DNA of 64,000 nucleotides from Prototheca cutis (taxonomy: Eukaryota; Chlorophyta; Trebouxiophyceae; Chlorellales; Chlorellaceae). The translations under genes and the position numbers were made by a program. The DNA is taken from contig BCIH01000005.1 of assembly GCA_002897115.2 (NCBI GenBank), positions 287,308-351,307 of the forward strand, read 5' to 3'. Every line of letters begins with the position of its first letter. Position 1 is the stretch's first letter. The notes below the pieces were generated by a model. The model had not been told where the DNA came from. It saw only the letters and a list, made by a program, of their open reading frames with translations, and did not search any database. Shown here in pieces: positions 11,047 through 21,549 of this stretch.

Positions 11047-12837
11047 TCACTTGAGTGCCACGCCCTGGGGCAGGGCGTCGGGGTATCTGGCGACAAAGGC
11101 CTCGACCTCGGCCTGTTGTTCGCGGAGGTGCTGGGGCATGTCGTCGTAGACGTCTGCAAACATCTCGCTGAGCGGGTGCTTGGGGCGCTTGGCGGCGCTG
11201 GCCAGAGCGGCAATGGCCCGCGTGCGCGCTGCGCGCCGTGACTCCGTCCCCGCAGCCTCGTCCCACCACCCGCGCCGTGCGAGCCAGCCCTCGAACCGCG
11301 CGACGGGGTCGCGCGCACGCCACGCGCGTATCTCCTCCGCGGCGCGGTACCGCGACGAGTCGTCGCTGGTGCTGTGGTGCCCCGCACGGTAGCTCATGGC
11401 CTCCAGCAGCACGGGGCCCTTGCGAGCCAGCGCTGCACGCCGCGCCTCGGCCGTCGCGTTGTAACACGCCACGGCGTCGCCGCCGTCAAAGCGAAGCGTC
11501 GGCACTCCATAGCTCGGCCCCCGCACCGCGATGCCATCGCCGCGGTACTGCTCCGTCGCAGGCGTACTAATGGCCCAGCCATTGTTCCGGCACACGAACA
11601 CGACGGGGGCGCCCAGCGTCGCCGCGAAATTCAGCGCCGCGTGGAAATCACCCTCGGATGCCGCACCCTCGCCAAAGTAACACACTGCCACAGCCTCCTT
11701 GTCCTCCAACTGCAATGGGAGTTTTTATTGTTTATTATTGTCGATTGCCGTTGTTCTTGGAATGGGATATTTGCTATTGTTGGATTATGAATGAAGGAGC
11801 GAGAAGGGAGGAAAAGAATTTCAAAGAACAAGAGCTGAAGTGTAGAAATGTTCTACGGCTTACCTTGAGGCCATAGGCCGCACCGACAGCGTGGGGAAGT
11901 TGCGTCGCCAGGGGGGAGGACACGGTGTGGAAGTTGAGGGCCTTGCTGCCATAGTGCACGGGCATCTGCCGGCCCTTGCCCTGGTCACCAATGTTCCCGT
12001 AGCACTGCTCAAGGAAGGTTGGAGGAGGGAGCCAGTGGTTTGCATGATTTCTTAGCATAGCTCTCAACCTGGCATGCTTTATCATACAGTGCTGGATTAC
12101 ATGCTCAGAACCCACACCCATAGTATATAAAACCAGCATTCTCCTCGGTCAGCACACACCTGATTGGCCATGTCCTCTGGGGTGAAACCGCGCCACATCA
12201 GCACGCCCTGCTCGCGGTACTGCGTGAAGATGACGTCGTCCAAGGACAGCGCCGCCGCCGAGCCCACGGCGGTGGCCTCCTCGCCATTGCTCGTCATGTA
12301 GAAGGAGAACCGGCCCTGCATGAGGTGGGTGGGTGGGTGCATGTGCGTGAGGCTGTGCCGGACGCTCGAAACGGAAGCTGTGTGATCAGTCTACTCTGAA
12401 ACATCGGGGAAAACTTCTGCGGAGTGAGCTGCAACTGTCTCGTGACACGGCAGATCAACCCCCCCTTTTCACCCACATCGTACACACAGACTCACCTGGC
12501 GCTGGGCTTCGTAGAAGATGGTGTCCACAGCCTGCAGGTCGATCATGGTCTTGTACATCTTGAGCGCGGTGTCCTTGTCCAGCTCATGGGGCACGCTGGC
12601 GTCGGGTAGGGGCTCGCCCAGGGGCCCGATGGCGCGGTAGCAGGGGATGGTGGCCGCGGAGGTGAAGCCCGGCCCCTGCCACAGGATGTCGTCCGTGAAC
12701 GGCACCTTGCCGCCTGGGAAGTCCATGTACTCGATTCCCTTGGCCCCCTCAGACATGTTTCGCATGCACATTGCAGCATGGACGGCGCGATGGGCCCTCA
12801 GGCCACGCCCGCCCAGCTGGACCAAGCCCCGCAGCAT
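11047..12837 (-). CDS. BCKDHA: 2-oxoisovalerate dehydrogenase E1 component, alpha subunit (BCKDHA)
   Basis: Four exons encode about 435 residues of the thiamine-diphosphate-dependent E1 alpha subunit of the mitochondrial branched-chain 2-oxoacid dehydrogenase complex, which decarboxylates the oxoacids of Leu, Ile and Val. Exon 1 (12837-12495) begins [20 protein letters not shown], an Arg-rich matrix-targeting presequence, then [11 protein letters not shown]. Exon 2 (about 12320-12165) contains [18 protein letters not shown] and [17 protein letters not shown]. Exon 3 (about 12010-11865) has [17 protein letters not shown] and [19 protein letters not shown]. Exon 4 (11715-11047) carries the ThDP/Mg loop [20 protein letters not shown] and [20 protein letters not shown], then [16 protein letters not shown], the phosphorylation-loop region with the conserved HSTSDDS serines. 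The protein ends near [11 protein letters not shown]. The beta subunit is not in the window. Confidence 0.96.
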
Positions 12838-13200
12838 GGTGTCCCGACGGAGCCCGAGGCCCAGCGGTCGCCTGGATCAGGCGCAGCGATCAGCCCCGTC
12901 GGAATGGCCACTGTTGCGCTGAATGGCGTTGTCTACAATCAATAAAATGCACGGCTGGTCATGGGGTGCAGAGAGACTCGTGCAGGTTGGAATATTGCCC
13001 CGCGGTCCACTGCCTGCCCCCCGCGCGCCCGATGATATTCCGATTCCGAGACGGGCATTGCCACGGAGGACGAAAACCTTGCAAAAACACGGGGCCCGTT
13101 CCGTGCGTACCAGGAGCGCATTGCCCCATTCCGGATCTGCGAACGCGCCAATCTTTTGTTCTGAAGGAAAATATACGAATAGAGGGTTTGCAACGCCACC
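12838..13200. promoter_or_regulatory. Divergent promoter region, BCKDHA / ACBP
   Basis: Only 363 bases separate the two start codons, so the genes probably share a bidirectional promoter. A CAATAAAA string occurs at about 12939-12946. No other element can be assigned. Confidence 0.45.
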
Positions 13201-14043
13201 ATGAGCCTGCAGGTGGGTACGGTTTCGGGCCGGGCCTGTCATCACGACACGCTCTAGGCGGGTTCCAGTTTCACGAACCGTGCTCTGGCCGGGACAGCAC
13301 TCACAAAGATACCTGTTGAATGCTGCAGGAGGAATTTGACAAGGCCGCGGAAGAGGCGAAGGCCCTGCCCAAGAGCGTCAGCAACGACGATTTGGTGAGA
13401 GGCCCCTGGCTTGTGGTCTGGTCCTGCGCTCACACTGCTGGGAAGGCGTTTGTACCCAGGTTGCCGAAAATGCCTCCATCCCTAAATTTCTCCACGCAGC
13501 TGGCTCTGTACGCTCTGTTCAAGCAAGGCACTGTGGGGGACATTGACACTTCCCGGCCTGGCCTCTTCGACCCCAAGGGGCGTGCCAAGTGGGACGCTTG
13601 GGAGAAGCAGAAGGGTAGGTCTCGAATGGAGCTGCACGTGTGTGTGTGTGTGTGCCTGAACTGCATGAGAGATGGGAAGTCAGGAGTGCATGAGGGATTG
13701 ATTTGGGTTCACTCCTGCCACCTTGGCATCAATGCCCGTGTGAGCTCCTCGGGAGCCTCCATCATGTGCATCCAGCCCGATCCCCAATACTTACCTCTAC
13801 CAGGCAAGGACAAGGAGACTGCCCAGCGCGAGTACATTGCAAAGGTGTGATTTGGCATGTCGGGCGTAGGGTTTGCTTTTATCAGTTTGGGAGGTGGCGT
13901 TTTTCGGGAAGGTCTGGTGCGGGCCCAACTGAGTGTCGACATGGTGCTGGGGGCCTACAAGCGTGAATCAAGAGCCGATCTGTATCTGCACACCCCATCT
14001 ATTTATCCAGGTAGCGGAGCTGAAGGCCAAGTATGCTGCTTAA
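13201..14043 (+). CDS. Acyl-CoA-binding protein (small, cytosolic type)
   Basis: Five short exons encode about 90 residues, the standard size of a 10-kDa ACBP, which carries long-chain acyl-CoA esters in the cytosol. Exon 1 (13201-13212) is just MSLQ. Exon 2 (13329-13395) is [22 protein letters not shown]. Exon 3 (from 13500) has the ligand-binding core [20 protein letters not shown] and [17 protein letters not shown], including the conserved Tyr of LYALFKQ and the KW.AW motif. Exon 4 is [13 protein letters not shown], holding the second conserved Tyr. Exon 5 is [10 protein letters not shown], stop at 14041-14043. All introns are GT-AG and in phase. A TGTAA string, the usual green-algal polyadenylation signal, lies at about 14169. 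Confidence 0.95.
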
Positions 14044-14660
14044 GCAGGCCCGGCTCCGGACAGGCTCTAGGAATGTGCGCTCCGAAGCTTGTGTCACGGC
14101 TGTTTGGCATGGAACATGATTCCAGGCAGCCTCTTTTTGGACGGGTATCGTAGTGTTTTTTTTGAGTAGTGTAAGAACGATAGCGAGACGGTGGAATGTT
14201 GGAGCTCGCTGCCAATACTCTCCATACCCTTTCCTGATGGGATCTCCAGGGGACAGCTTGGGAAAGTGGGGGCGAGACTGACTCTAGGGTAGACATACCA
14301 GTTTTGCGGTCACCCAGGGACTTGTAGCCTGCCCTAGTCAAATAAAATGATCTTGTGTGGGCAGTGGGTTCCTGATGTGCAATTCTGCCTCCCTCTGCTG
14401 TGGTGCTGGGGTCATGGAGTGCTGAGAAGATCAGTTTCGGCGCGCCAGGGGGTTCACGTACCATGCAGGGCAAAAATAGTGCAACCAGCTCAGCCAGCAA
14501 CAGCTGCACATCACCCCGGGGGTTGCTTGGCATCACTGATGGCTGAAAATTTTCACGCTCTGCAGGGCAATAGGAAGGTGGACCACCTCTGGGGCTGTTT
14601 TTCTTTTCCGGGGCAAGGAGCCCCCGTGGTGTGAACCTCTGTTGGAAGGCTGTAACCTGC
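14044..14660. other. ACBP 3' flank and open region beyond the Fanzor-like fragment
   Basis: The first 130 bases are the ACBP 3' UTR with its TGTAA at about 14169. On the minus strand the frame of the Fanzor-like fragment stays open through this whole interval to 14003, but the composition after about 14660 loses recognisable similarity and overlaps the last ACBP exon antisense, so the extension is probably not coding. Confidence 0.4.
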
Positions 14661-15506
14661 CAAGGTGCATGCTTATCAGCACCGCGCTTTTGGGCCCTGG
14701 AAGCACTCGGCCGCTGGCCGGTCTTCCGCAGAGCCTGCACGATGTGCCGCATGTTCAGACACGTCATCAAGTCTCGGTTCCAGAGACGATACTCGCCTTT
14801 CGGGGGCCGGCACTCCTTGTTGGTGCAGCGCAGCAGCCCTTGGCACACCGCTGTGGGCGTCTGCTCCCTCTTGATCTTGCGACGATCTGCCATCAGCAGT
14901 GTTCCCCAGATGAACTCCAAATTGGCCGAGAACGAGCCAAGCTTGTCGTCCTTCAGGAATTGCTTTGCAACGATCAAGTTGTCCATCTGCACTGCCCAAG
15001 GCACATGCGACGTGTGCATAGGGATCACCCGGAACGTGCTCCCTCGGATTGGCCTTGGAGTCGTAGTAAAAGGTGCCCTCTTCGAAGCGGTACCCCGGGG
15101 GATAGGCGTTGCGCAGGAGTTGCAGCAGCCGGTCGTACTTTGCCTGCTGCGCGACGTCCATTCCCTCCACGGTCGCCTCCAGGCGCCCGAGCGCCTCCTT
15201 GATGCGCCTCGCGGGACCGTTGACCTCCCACTCGCGCGTCTCGCGGCATCTCTTGCGATCCCAATGCTCTCTGCGGGCCCGTGCATCCACCTCCTCCCGG
15301 CGGTCCTTGATGTTGAGGATCAGGTTAATGGTGCCCCGCACGTGCTCGCCAAAGTGCTTGCGAACGTTGGCTCCACCGCCGCGCACTGGGTTTCCCCCAG
15401 TACTTGGCATCCTGCACGTCAAGCAGAACGGGAACTCACGAGCTGATATCGACTTGGCTCTCCTATTCGCCCAGAAGACCGTGGAACCTGCGCTGCCAGG
15501 TCGCAC
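14661..15506 (-). pseudogene. Fanzor/TnpB-like nuclease fragment, frame-broken or spliced
   Basis: Two adjoining minus-strand frames look like one protein. Frame A (about 15440-15030) reads NVRKHFGEHVRGTINLILNI, then ARRIKEALGRLEATVEGMDV, QAKYDRLLQLLRNAYPPGYR and FYYDSKANPREHV. Frame B (about 15000-14660) reads VAKQFLKDDKLGSFSANLEF, GLLRCTNKECRPPKGEY, WNRDLMTCLNMRHIVQAL and RKTGQRPSA. The C-terminal order of a Cys pair, then WNRD..x.LN and a G.RP tail, is the zinc-knuckle and RuvC-III arrangement of TnpB and eukaryotic Fanzor RNA-guided nucleases. The Asp of NRD, a catalytic RuvC residue, is present. The usual first CxxC knuckle is not visible. A 37-base GT...AG segment at 15028-14992 would restore the phase exactly but is very short for an intron, so a frameshift is equally likely. 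Upstream sequence contains N bases. Family assignment is by motif only. Confidence 0.45.
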
Positions 15507-16023
15507 GCACCGACGCCTTGACGGTCGTCATGGCGNCCCTGGGCGCCTCCCGCCCGCTACCCNAAAAGTTGCGGGCCATTCGTTTTGCACCCGTTATTGT
15601 AATGGGTGCATGAAATAGATAGGTTCGCGGGGAATCCCCGTATGTTGTACCGAGTTCCCACTGGCCGAACCCGCCTCGGGAAACCTGGTGTCGTGCCAGG
15701 GGGTCAATTTCCGGGACCTCTCTCCTTGCAAGACCTGCCCTGCTGCCAAGAAGGAATTAAACCCATTCTCTGAGCCATGTGGCAAGGGAATGCGATCCAA
15801 CAGGCATCTTGTCTGAAAAACATGCCCTTGCTGTGCAGGTGGGAGTCGACGGATCTCGAGAAGGTTTCATCATTTTCTGCCGTTCACGTAGACAGCGGTC
15901 AGACGTGATCTTCCGAAACACGGCAAACGAACCCTACAGAACTGACGAGCCCCGTAGGCCATGCTGAGATAATTGTTGACAATTATAGGACATTTACGCA
16001 CAGACTCTGCAGATCAACCGTCA
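15507..16023. other. Unassigned spacer with N bases
   Basis: About 520 bases upstream (minus sense) of the Fanzor-like fragment, with ambiguous bases at about 15536 and 15563. A minus-strand ATG at about 15534 opens MTTVKASVRATWQRRFHGLL, which stops soon after and could be a 5' exon of the fragment. Nothing else was recognised. Confidence 0.3.
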
Positions 16024-16695
16024 TGGGGAGCAGGGAGTTTTATTCGGTGAGCTTCACGGTCGCCCGTCCGAGGGGTCGGGAGTTGCCCGAACGCCCCCAC
16101 CTCCACGAGTCCCTCTGGCATGAGCTCGATGCCATGCAGCAGCTATGCGACCAATGGGTCCTCGGTAAGGGTGTGTGCTGGGTGCTGGCCACGCCGACGA
16201 GTTGCGGGGATGCGAACGCGTTCGGGACATGGATTAGCGACAGGTTAATGGTCGATGCGCGAGCTGCTCCCTGCAGATGCGATGACGAGCCGGGAGGGAG
16301 AGCCCTGGAGTCCAACGAAGAGGAACGTGGCCAATCGGAGCATGACCTGGACAGACCTGCTGGTTGGCTTCAATCAGAGCGGGGAGCGCCAGGCCACAGG
16401 TTCCCGAGCCCAGACGAGAAGCACTGTGCAGGTGCGGTGACCTGAAGGATCTCCAGCCCCCCGCTTTGCACGAACTCGGGCATTGAACGGTGTCAGTTGT
16501 GGCCAACACGTGTGGCATATGGAAAGAGTACCCAGTCATCGCATCACGCCACCTCTCGCCCCCTCCCTTAACCAGGAATGGTACTTTACTCCTCGAAGAG
16601 CTTCCAGTCGCCGTGGTGAGTATCAATGCTACCGTTGCCTTCGGTTTATTGGCCGCCGTGACATCTTTTTCCACAATGTTGCTGCTGGGCAGCAG
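16024..16695 (+). CDS. Hypothetical spliced gene fragment, product unknown
   Basis: Three candidate exons are joined in consistent phase by good splice sites. Exon a (ATG 16024) reads FTVARPRGRELPERPHLHES and ELDAMQQLCDQWVL to a GTAAGGGT donor. Exon b (about 16278-16431, after CTCCCTGCAG) reads AMTSREGEPWSPTKRNVANR and SMTWTDLLVGFNQSGE. Exon c (after CTTAACCAG, about 16575-16695) reads EWYFTPRRASSRRGEYQCYR and CLRFIGRRDIFFHNVAAG to a GTGAGAAT donor, with a CxxC pair. No family was recognised. More exons probably follow between 16.7 and 17.4 kb, including a Cys-rich one at about 17063-17150 (VARCMESKCGVHLW). It could be a 5' part of the SET gene at 18.9 kb or a separate gene. Confidence 0.3.
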
Positions 16696-17929
16696 GTGAG
16701 AATGGGTGGGAGTGGAGGATCTCCCTTGGGAGAGGGGCAGGGGGAGGGCTAGACCGCAGGGGCTCTGGCGGCAGGGCCCTGGGTGGTTCAGCTTCTACTC
16801 ATTGGGACAGAAAGCTTCCATTGTTGTGAAGTCAAGCTCCAAGAGTCGAAGGCATGAAGATTCCTCTCATCACATCTTCAGGGAGAGGACCTCTGCTCAC
16901 CATGCATGGAGTGGATTGTCCGCCGTCACAGCAAGCGGCAAGCTCCCGGGGGCCCCTCTACAGAGTTCTGGGGACCCAGTGGCCTCACAGGCGTGCCAAG
17001 GAGAGACAGTGCTGTCCTAGCACGGTTTTTCACGACGCACTGAGTGGTTCTGACTTCGCAGGTGGCACGGTGCATGGAATCGAAATGTGGGGTGCACCTG
17101 TGGTCACCGCTGGAAACACCCCCGTTCTGCAGAGCTATTGCAGGCACATTTTGCTGCAGAGGTTGCCATTTGGAAGTTGTGGGTGCTCATTCCCTGCCTT
17201 GGTGCCTATTGTGTTCACAGTTTGAAATAGATGCAAAAAAATGGTGGAGCAGCGCTCACGGGGGCGGATCGGCGACACTTCCCGTACGGGGGCCCAAGTC
17301 GAAGCCCGGATTCAATACCGAGAGCTGGATGCATAGGCTAGTCCGCCCACGTGGACAGCTCGTCATTGTTTACTTAGGAGTGCCGTGACCCGTTTCATGG
17401 GGATTTTCCTTTAGTGTTCGCCAGGGCCACGAGGCTGATCGCGTCCCTTCCCAGCGGCCCCGGGGGAGGCAGAGGTCCGACGGTCGCCTAAAAATACTCA
17501 CATGCACCTCGCACCACCTTCTCCATCATCTTCGCACTCGGTGTGCACTTTGGCCGAGTCATTATGTGTCGGTAACAGACCGTTGCACCTTCCATGTGGT
17601 GGGAACAGGACCAGATCACCTGCTTCCATTGGGACATCCGTGCGGCTCAGGTGTTCCCTTGTCGCTTCACTGCAGGGACAACGACTTAGCGGTGCAGGAC
17701 CCCCCTCGTCAAAATCTGTGATTGGACGTTGAAAAGGGCTCTCGACTCATCATTGAGACGGAAATGCAATGAATTGGCGCGCAGCCTCGTCATGAAGGTG
17801 CATGAGGAAACACGGCCGCCTCCCTTGCTTCGTGTTGGGATTGTCAATGGGAAAGGGACACCCAACAGCCTGCAGCTCTAGTCATTGGTGCCACACATCG
17901 CCTGTACTACTGGATGTGGTCCACGGGAA
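16696..17929. other. Unresolved interval with possible Cys-rich exon
   Basis: No recognised gene. A candidate exon after TTCGCAG at about 17063 encodes VARCMESKCGVHLWSPLETP and then FCRAIAGTFCCRGC, a Cys-rich, zinc-finger-like composition. A shorter one follows CACTGCAG at about 17675. They could connect the candidate gene at 16.0 kb with the SET-domain gene at 18.9 kb. No transcript-like continuity can be shown from sequence alone. Confidence 0.25.
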
Positions 17930-18740
17930 ATTTTCTCATCGGTTCGATTCTCCTGCATTGCAGCAGGGACGGCCTGGCGCCACGGCCGCGGCTCCAAGGC
18001 GGCCGACGGCCGCCGCTGTCCAAGCAAGAAAGCGTGCGAGTGCAGTGGAGACGAATGGATCTGACGCCAATGGTACCGTCAAACAGACAGTTACAGGTCC
18101 GGCATGGCGGGCATGTGAACTGTGTCTTGCTGCTCGCGGTACATGCAACTTGGTATGCTGAGCACTGGACCGTGCTCCACCATCGACACTCCAACCAATG
18201 AAAGCTCCCCATCCCTGGTCCCTCCACAGGACCGATGATGGGCTCTGGACCTGCCCGGGACGATGCCATGCTGTGCTACTGCGGCCTGTCGGTCAGGACC
18301 CTGGATGCGGGGCAGCACGGGCCGGCGCTGGTGGTCTGCCACAACCACGGTCTCCCGGGTGCGTGTCGTCTTAGGGCCATCGCGGATGTTGTGCCTAAGG
18401 CAGCGCCGCAACAGCCTTGTCTGAAAGGCACGCTCGCCGCGCAAAGGGTGGTCGATCGAAACCGCAAGCATGCAGCAGAGCAGAGTGGCTGCACCCAACG
18501 GGAGCCCACACAAAACGGCGTAAACATGGCCGATCTCAACGGTGTCCGCACTCCGAGCGGTGCTGATGCAGAACAAGCTTTTGCGCAGATGGACGCCGGG
18601 ACGCAGATGCCTTTTGCATCCAAGGGAATGCAGCATGATTGTCGAGATGGATCCACAAGCACTGAAGATGCCACGTTGACCGAAATGAAACGGCGCCTTG
18701 AACTCCATGCTGCGGCGCTGCAAAGGCAGGATTTGATTTG
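17930..18740 (+). other. Candidate upstream exons of the SET-domain gene
   Basis: One plus-strand segment (about 17960-18150) reads AAAPRRPTAAAVQARKRASA, then GPAWRACELCLAARGTCN up to a GTATGC donor. A second (about 18230-18361, after CCTCCACAG) reads DDAMLCYCGLSVRTLDAG and ALVVCHNHGLPG to a GTGCGTG donor. Both are Cys/His-rich like chromatin-reader zinc fingers and lie just upstream of the SET gene on the same strand. The phase between them does not join cleanly, so their membership in the gene is a guess. Confidence 0.25.
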
Positions 18741-18879
18741 ATTTGATTTATTATGATTATTATTTTGAGGGGGGGGGGCTTTTTGGACTCCTAAAAGAAC
18801 CCAAATCTCACAGGGCAGAAGCGTGACATATCTCTCTAACCTTTCCCATCATCACTTGCAACTCCCTTGGCCGGCGCAG

Positions 18880-20858
18880 GGTGCTCGAGGACGTCAGCGC
18901 TGCCAAAAGTCCCGTTCTCTGTATGGAGACCTGCACAGCGCTGCGGGCCTGTGGGCTGTACATTCCTCCAGGTTGGTATTGCGACCTTGGGCATGCGACG
19001 GCGCAGGAAGGATGTATGGCGTGGATTCCAGCATTTGGAACCGCTACATGCCCAGTCAGCTGGAACCCGTTTGGACGTTTCATTTCACAGGCACAGAGCG
19101 GGCAGCCCCCATCGGTGCGGAGGGAGCCGCGCCGCAGCCGCAGAAACGCCGGGGAAGGCCACCGGCGGGGCCTCGATTGTCGCCCGGCGCGGTTGCGGCC
19201 GACGAAGGGATCTCAAAGGATGGCTCGGCTTTTGCAACACGAAGGGCATCCAGAGTGACAGAGAAGAGCAACACGCAGCCACCCTCGTACAATGAGGAAA
19301 GTGACCACGACGAGAACGCCGAAGGAGAATCTTCGCAGTCGACGCTCCGGTCGGTGCCCCGGCGGCGGCGCAGCGATGGAGGACGCGACGTCCAGCAGCG
19401 GCGGCGGGTCGCCAAGAAGCCCAAGTTGGAACCTATGGCGGCACAGAAGCCGGACCCACAGCCACAGAGAACAGCGCCAATGCAACTCCCAACTCTGGCG
19501 GCGGGGTGCGCAAGGGCCTGCCACGCCGGCGCGCTCCAGGCCTGGCTCCGGGGTCTGCCAGGAGCCGAGTTGCTGACTGTCCTTGGAGAGGGCGCTAGCG
19601 CAATCGAGACGCCGTCACCGGTAGCACACACATGGACTCGACCATCTCTGCCATTGATCCGTGGTGGCTTGGCGTCGTTTGGGCGTTCCCGGAGCGTGCA
19701 GGTCGGAAGCACAGAGGCGCTGACTTCCCGTCGGGTCGCTGCGGACGCGGCATTGCCGTGGGCCATGACCAAAGCCGGGGCACCCCGGCTGCAGCAGCGC
19801 CGCTCCGCCCTCCACGGCTGGGGCATGTTTGCCCTCGAGGATATTGGTACGTGGTTGCTGCGGGGATGGATGGATGGACAGATGCAAGGATGCACCCATC
19901 AATGCATCCAGTGTGGGCTTGTCAACGGGAGAAGAGGAAGAACATGTTCACTACATGCTCTGCTCCAGCATGTGCAGATCCGGAGCAGGTAGTCATGGAA
20001 TACGTCGGCGAATTGATCACCAACCGTCTGGCAGGTGCGCATGAGAAGATGCAGAGCGCTTGAAGACCTTGCCCTACCTTGCAAATGCTGCCTCGTGACG
20101 TGCGCACGCACGCGCGCGCGCACACACACACACAATGAACACACACACACCCACACACACACACACACACCACCCCCATTTGTCCCCGAAGATTTGCGAG
20201 AGGCGCAGTATGAGCGAGATGGGACGGGCACAATGTATCTGTTCCGACTCAACCGGTGGTGGGTCGTGGATGCCACCAAAGCGGTGAGTGGCCAAATTTG
20301 TTTGGTTGTGTCGGGCCCAGGCCTGCCAGGCCTCCAACTGTGGATATTCAGCAGGCAGGCAAGACCCACATGTTATCGCCGTTTCTGCAGGGCGGGCCAG
20401 CGAGATACATCAACCACTCCTGCGAACCCAACTGCTACACAAAGGTATGCATGAGGTGTGGCCGGATGGACCCCGGTCTTCCTTTGGGAGGGACCACTGG
20501 GGGGAAGGGGCACTTCATGCACGGGGAAAGGGCCAACGCTGCCCGTGATTCAGCGCCATTCAACCAGCCACACACAGGTGATCCAAAGCGGTGATGGCAA
20601 GCACCACATTGCCATCTACTCCAAGCGTGCCATTCTCAGAGGGGAGGAGCTCTGCTACGATTACTTGGTCAGTTGGACGGGGAAGGTAGTGTCCCCAGCC
20701 TCCATCGGAAGGGACGGTGCCGGGGAGCTGGACATGAGTAAAGCATGCTGCCAACAACGTGGCTGCCACCCCGACTTGTGCAGGTGGAACTGGAACCGGA
20801 AGGGGAGCCAATGCTGTGCTACTGCGGGGCGCTGACCTGCAGAGGGCGGATGAACTGA
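18880..20858 (+). CDS. SET1/trithorax-type histone H3K4 methyltransferase (5' end uncertain)
   Basis: The C-terminal half is clear. A disordered region (about 19080-19600) contains an AT-hook, KRRGRPPAGPRL, and basic stretches such as RRRRSDGGRDVQQRRRVAKK. The SET domain begins in LQQRRSALHGWGMFALEDI and continues over exons DPEQVVMEYVGELITNRLA, DLREAQYERDGTGTMYLFRL, GGPARYINHSCEPNCYTK, AIYSKRAILRGEELCYDYL. It ends with the post-SET zinc motif LCYCGALTCRGRMN, stop 20856-20858. The catalytic NHSCEPN and GEELCYDY motifs are intact. Each junction between SET exons is in phase. Such enzymes methylate histone H3 Lys4 with S-adenosylmethionine, within COMPASS-like complexes for SET1. The ending CRGRMN matches SET1/TRX enzymes. 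Exon 1 and any N-terminal reader domains are not resolved; candidate exons lie between 16.0 and 18.7 kb. An intron at 20063-20190 is filled by a CA repeat. Confidence 0.85.
20109..20171. repeat. CA microsatellite in SET-gene intron
   Basis: A GCGC-rich lead-in followed by two (CA)n runs separated by CAATGAA, ending about 17 bases before the GAAG acceptor of the exon DLREAQYERDG. It therefore stands where a polypyrimidine tract would be expected. Confidence 0.9.
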
Positions 20859-21549
20859 GCATTGTCTGGGTGGCAGAACTGGGCCGACAGGGCGTCTTGC
20901 TGGTGCCAGGGCTTGTGCATCCAGCAGCTTATGCTCATTTCGTTTCTGCATTTTCGACCTGCTGCAATTACGCAAAGTTTCCCCTCTGGAATCAGGCTGT
21001 TGTCGCACATGAAAGCAGGATTGGCTTCAGTAGGATTGGGGCGAGCTGATGGGATGGAGGACTCCGACCCAAGGGACATTTTGCTGGGTAATACACTGCC
21101 ACAGTCATTGTCGTTTGAGACAAATACCACCTGTATGATCCCATGAATGAGGGAGAACGAATGTCAGGACCTGGTCAAGCTCCCAGATCCATGAGAGGGG
21201 GACAGCCGACTCAAGTCCATTGCTCCCTCTGGCGTTGTACTGCGTGAGTCCCACCAGCCCGCGCGAAGTCTTGTAAAGCGCGGCCCCAGCGAGATCCACC
21301 GTACATGCATTTGCGCCCACGATCTCTTCTGAAATCAAGCTGAACGCATTTGTACCAACTCCGGCGCGCTCGGGAGTACGCAGTGCCATTTCGTCGGCAT
21401 TGCCTGACCGGGGTGCTGGTGGAGAGCTGCTGGAATTGGTCGCTCCCCGGCGTCGAGTGATGTGGCTGTGAGAGCGGCACTTCTGTCCTCGTGATTGATA
21501 CGATCGGGAATTTTCTGTAACACAGACCAGGGAGTCATTGACGGCGAGG
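20859..21549. other. Spacer between SET gene and NPF transporter
   Basis: About 690 bases between two plus-strand genes. It should contain the SET-gene 3' UTR and the transporter promoter. The minus-strand frame at 21105-21593 is open for 162 codons but overlaps the transporter's first exon antisense and has no recognisable motif. Confidence 0.4.

Noticed and set aside
14003..14660. Continuation of the 427-codon minus-strand frame past the Fanzor-like part
   Set aside because: It overlaps the last ACBP exon and loses any protein-family character after the G-x-RP tail.
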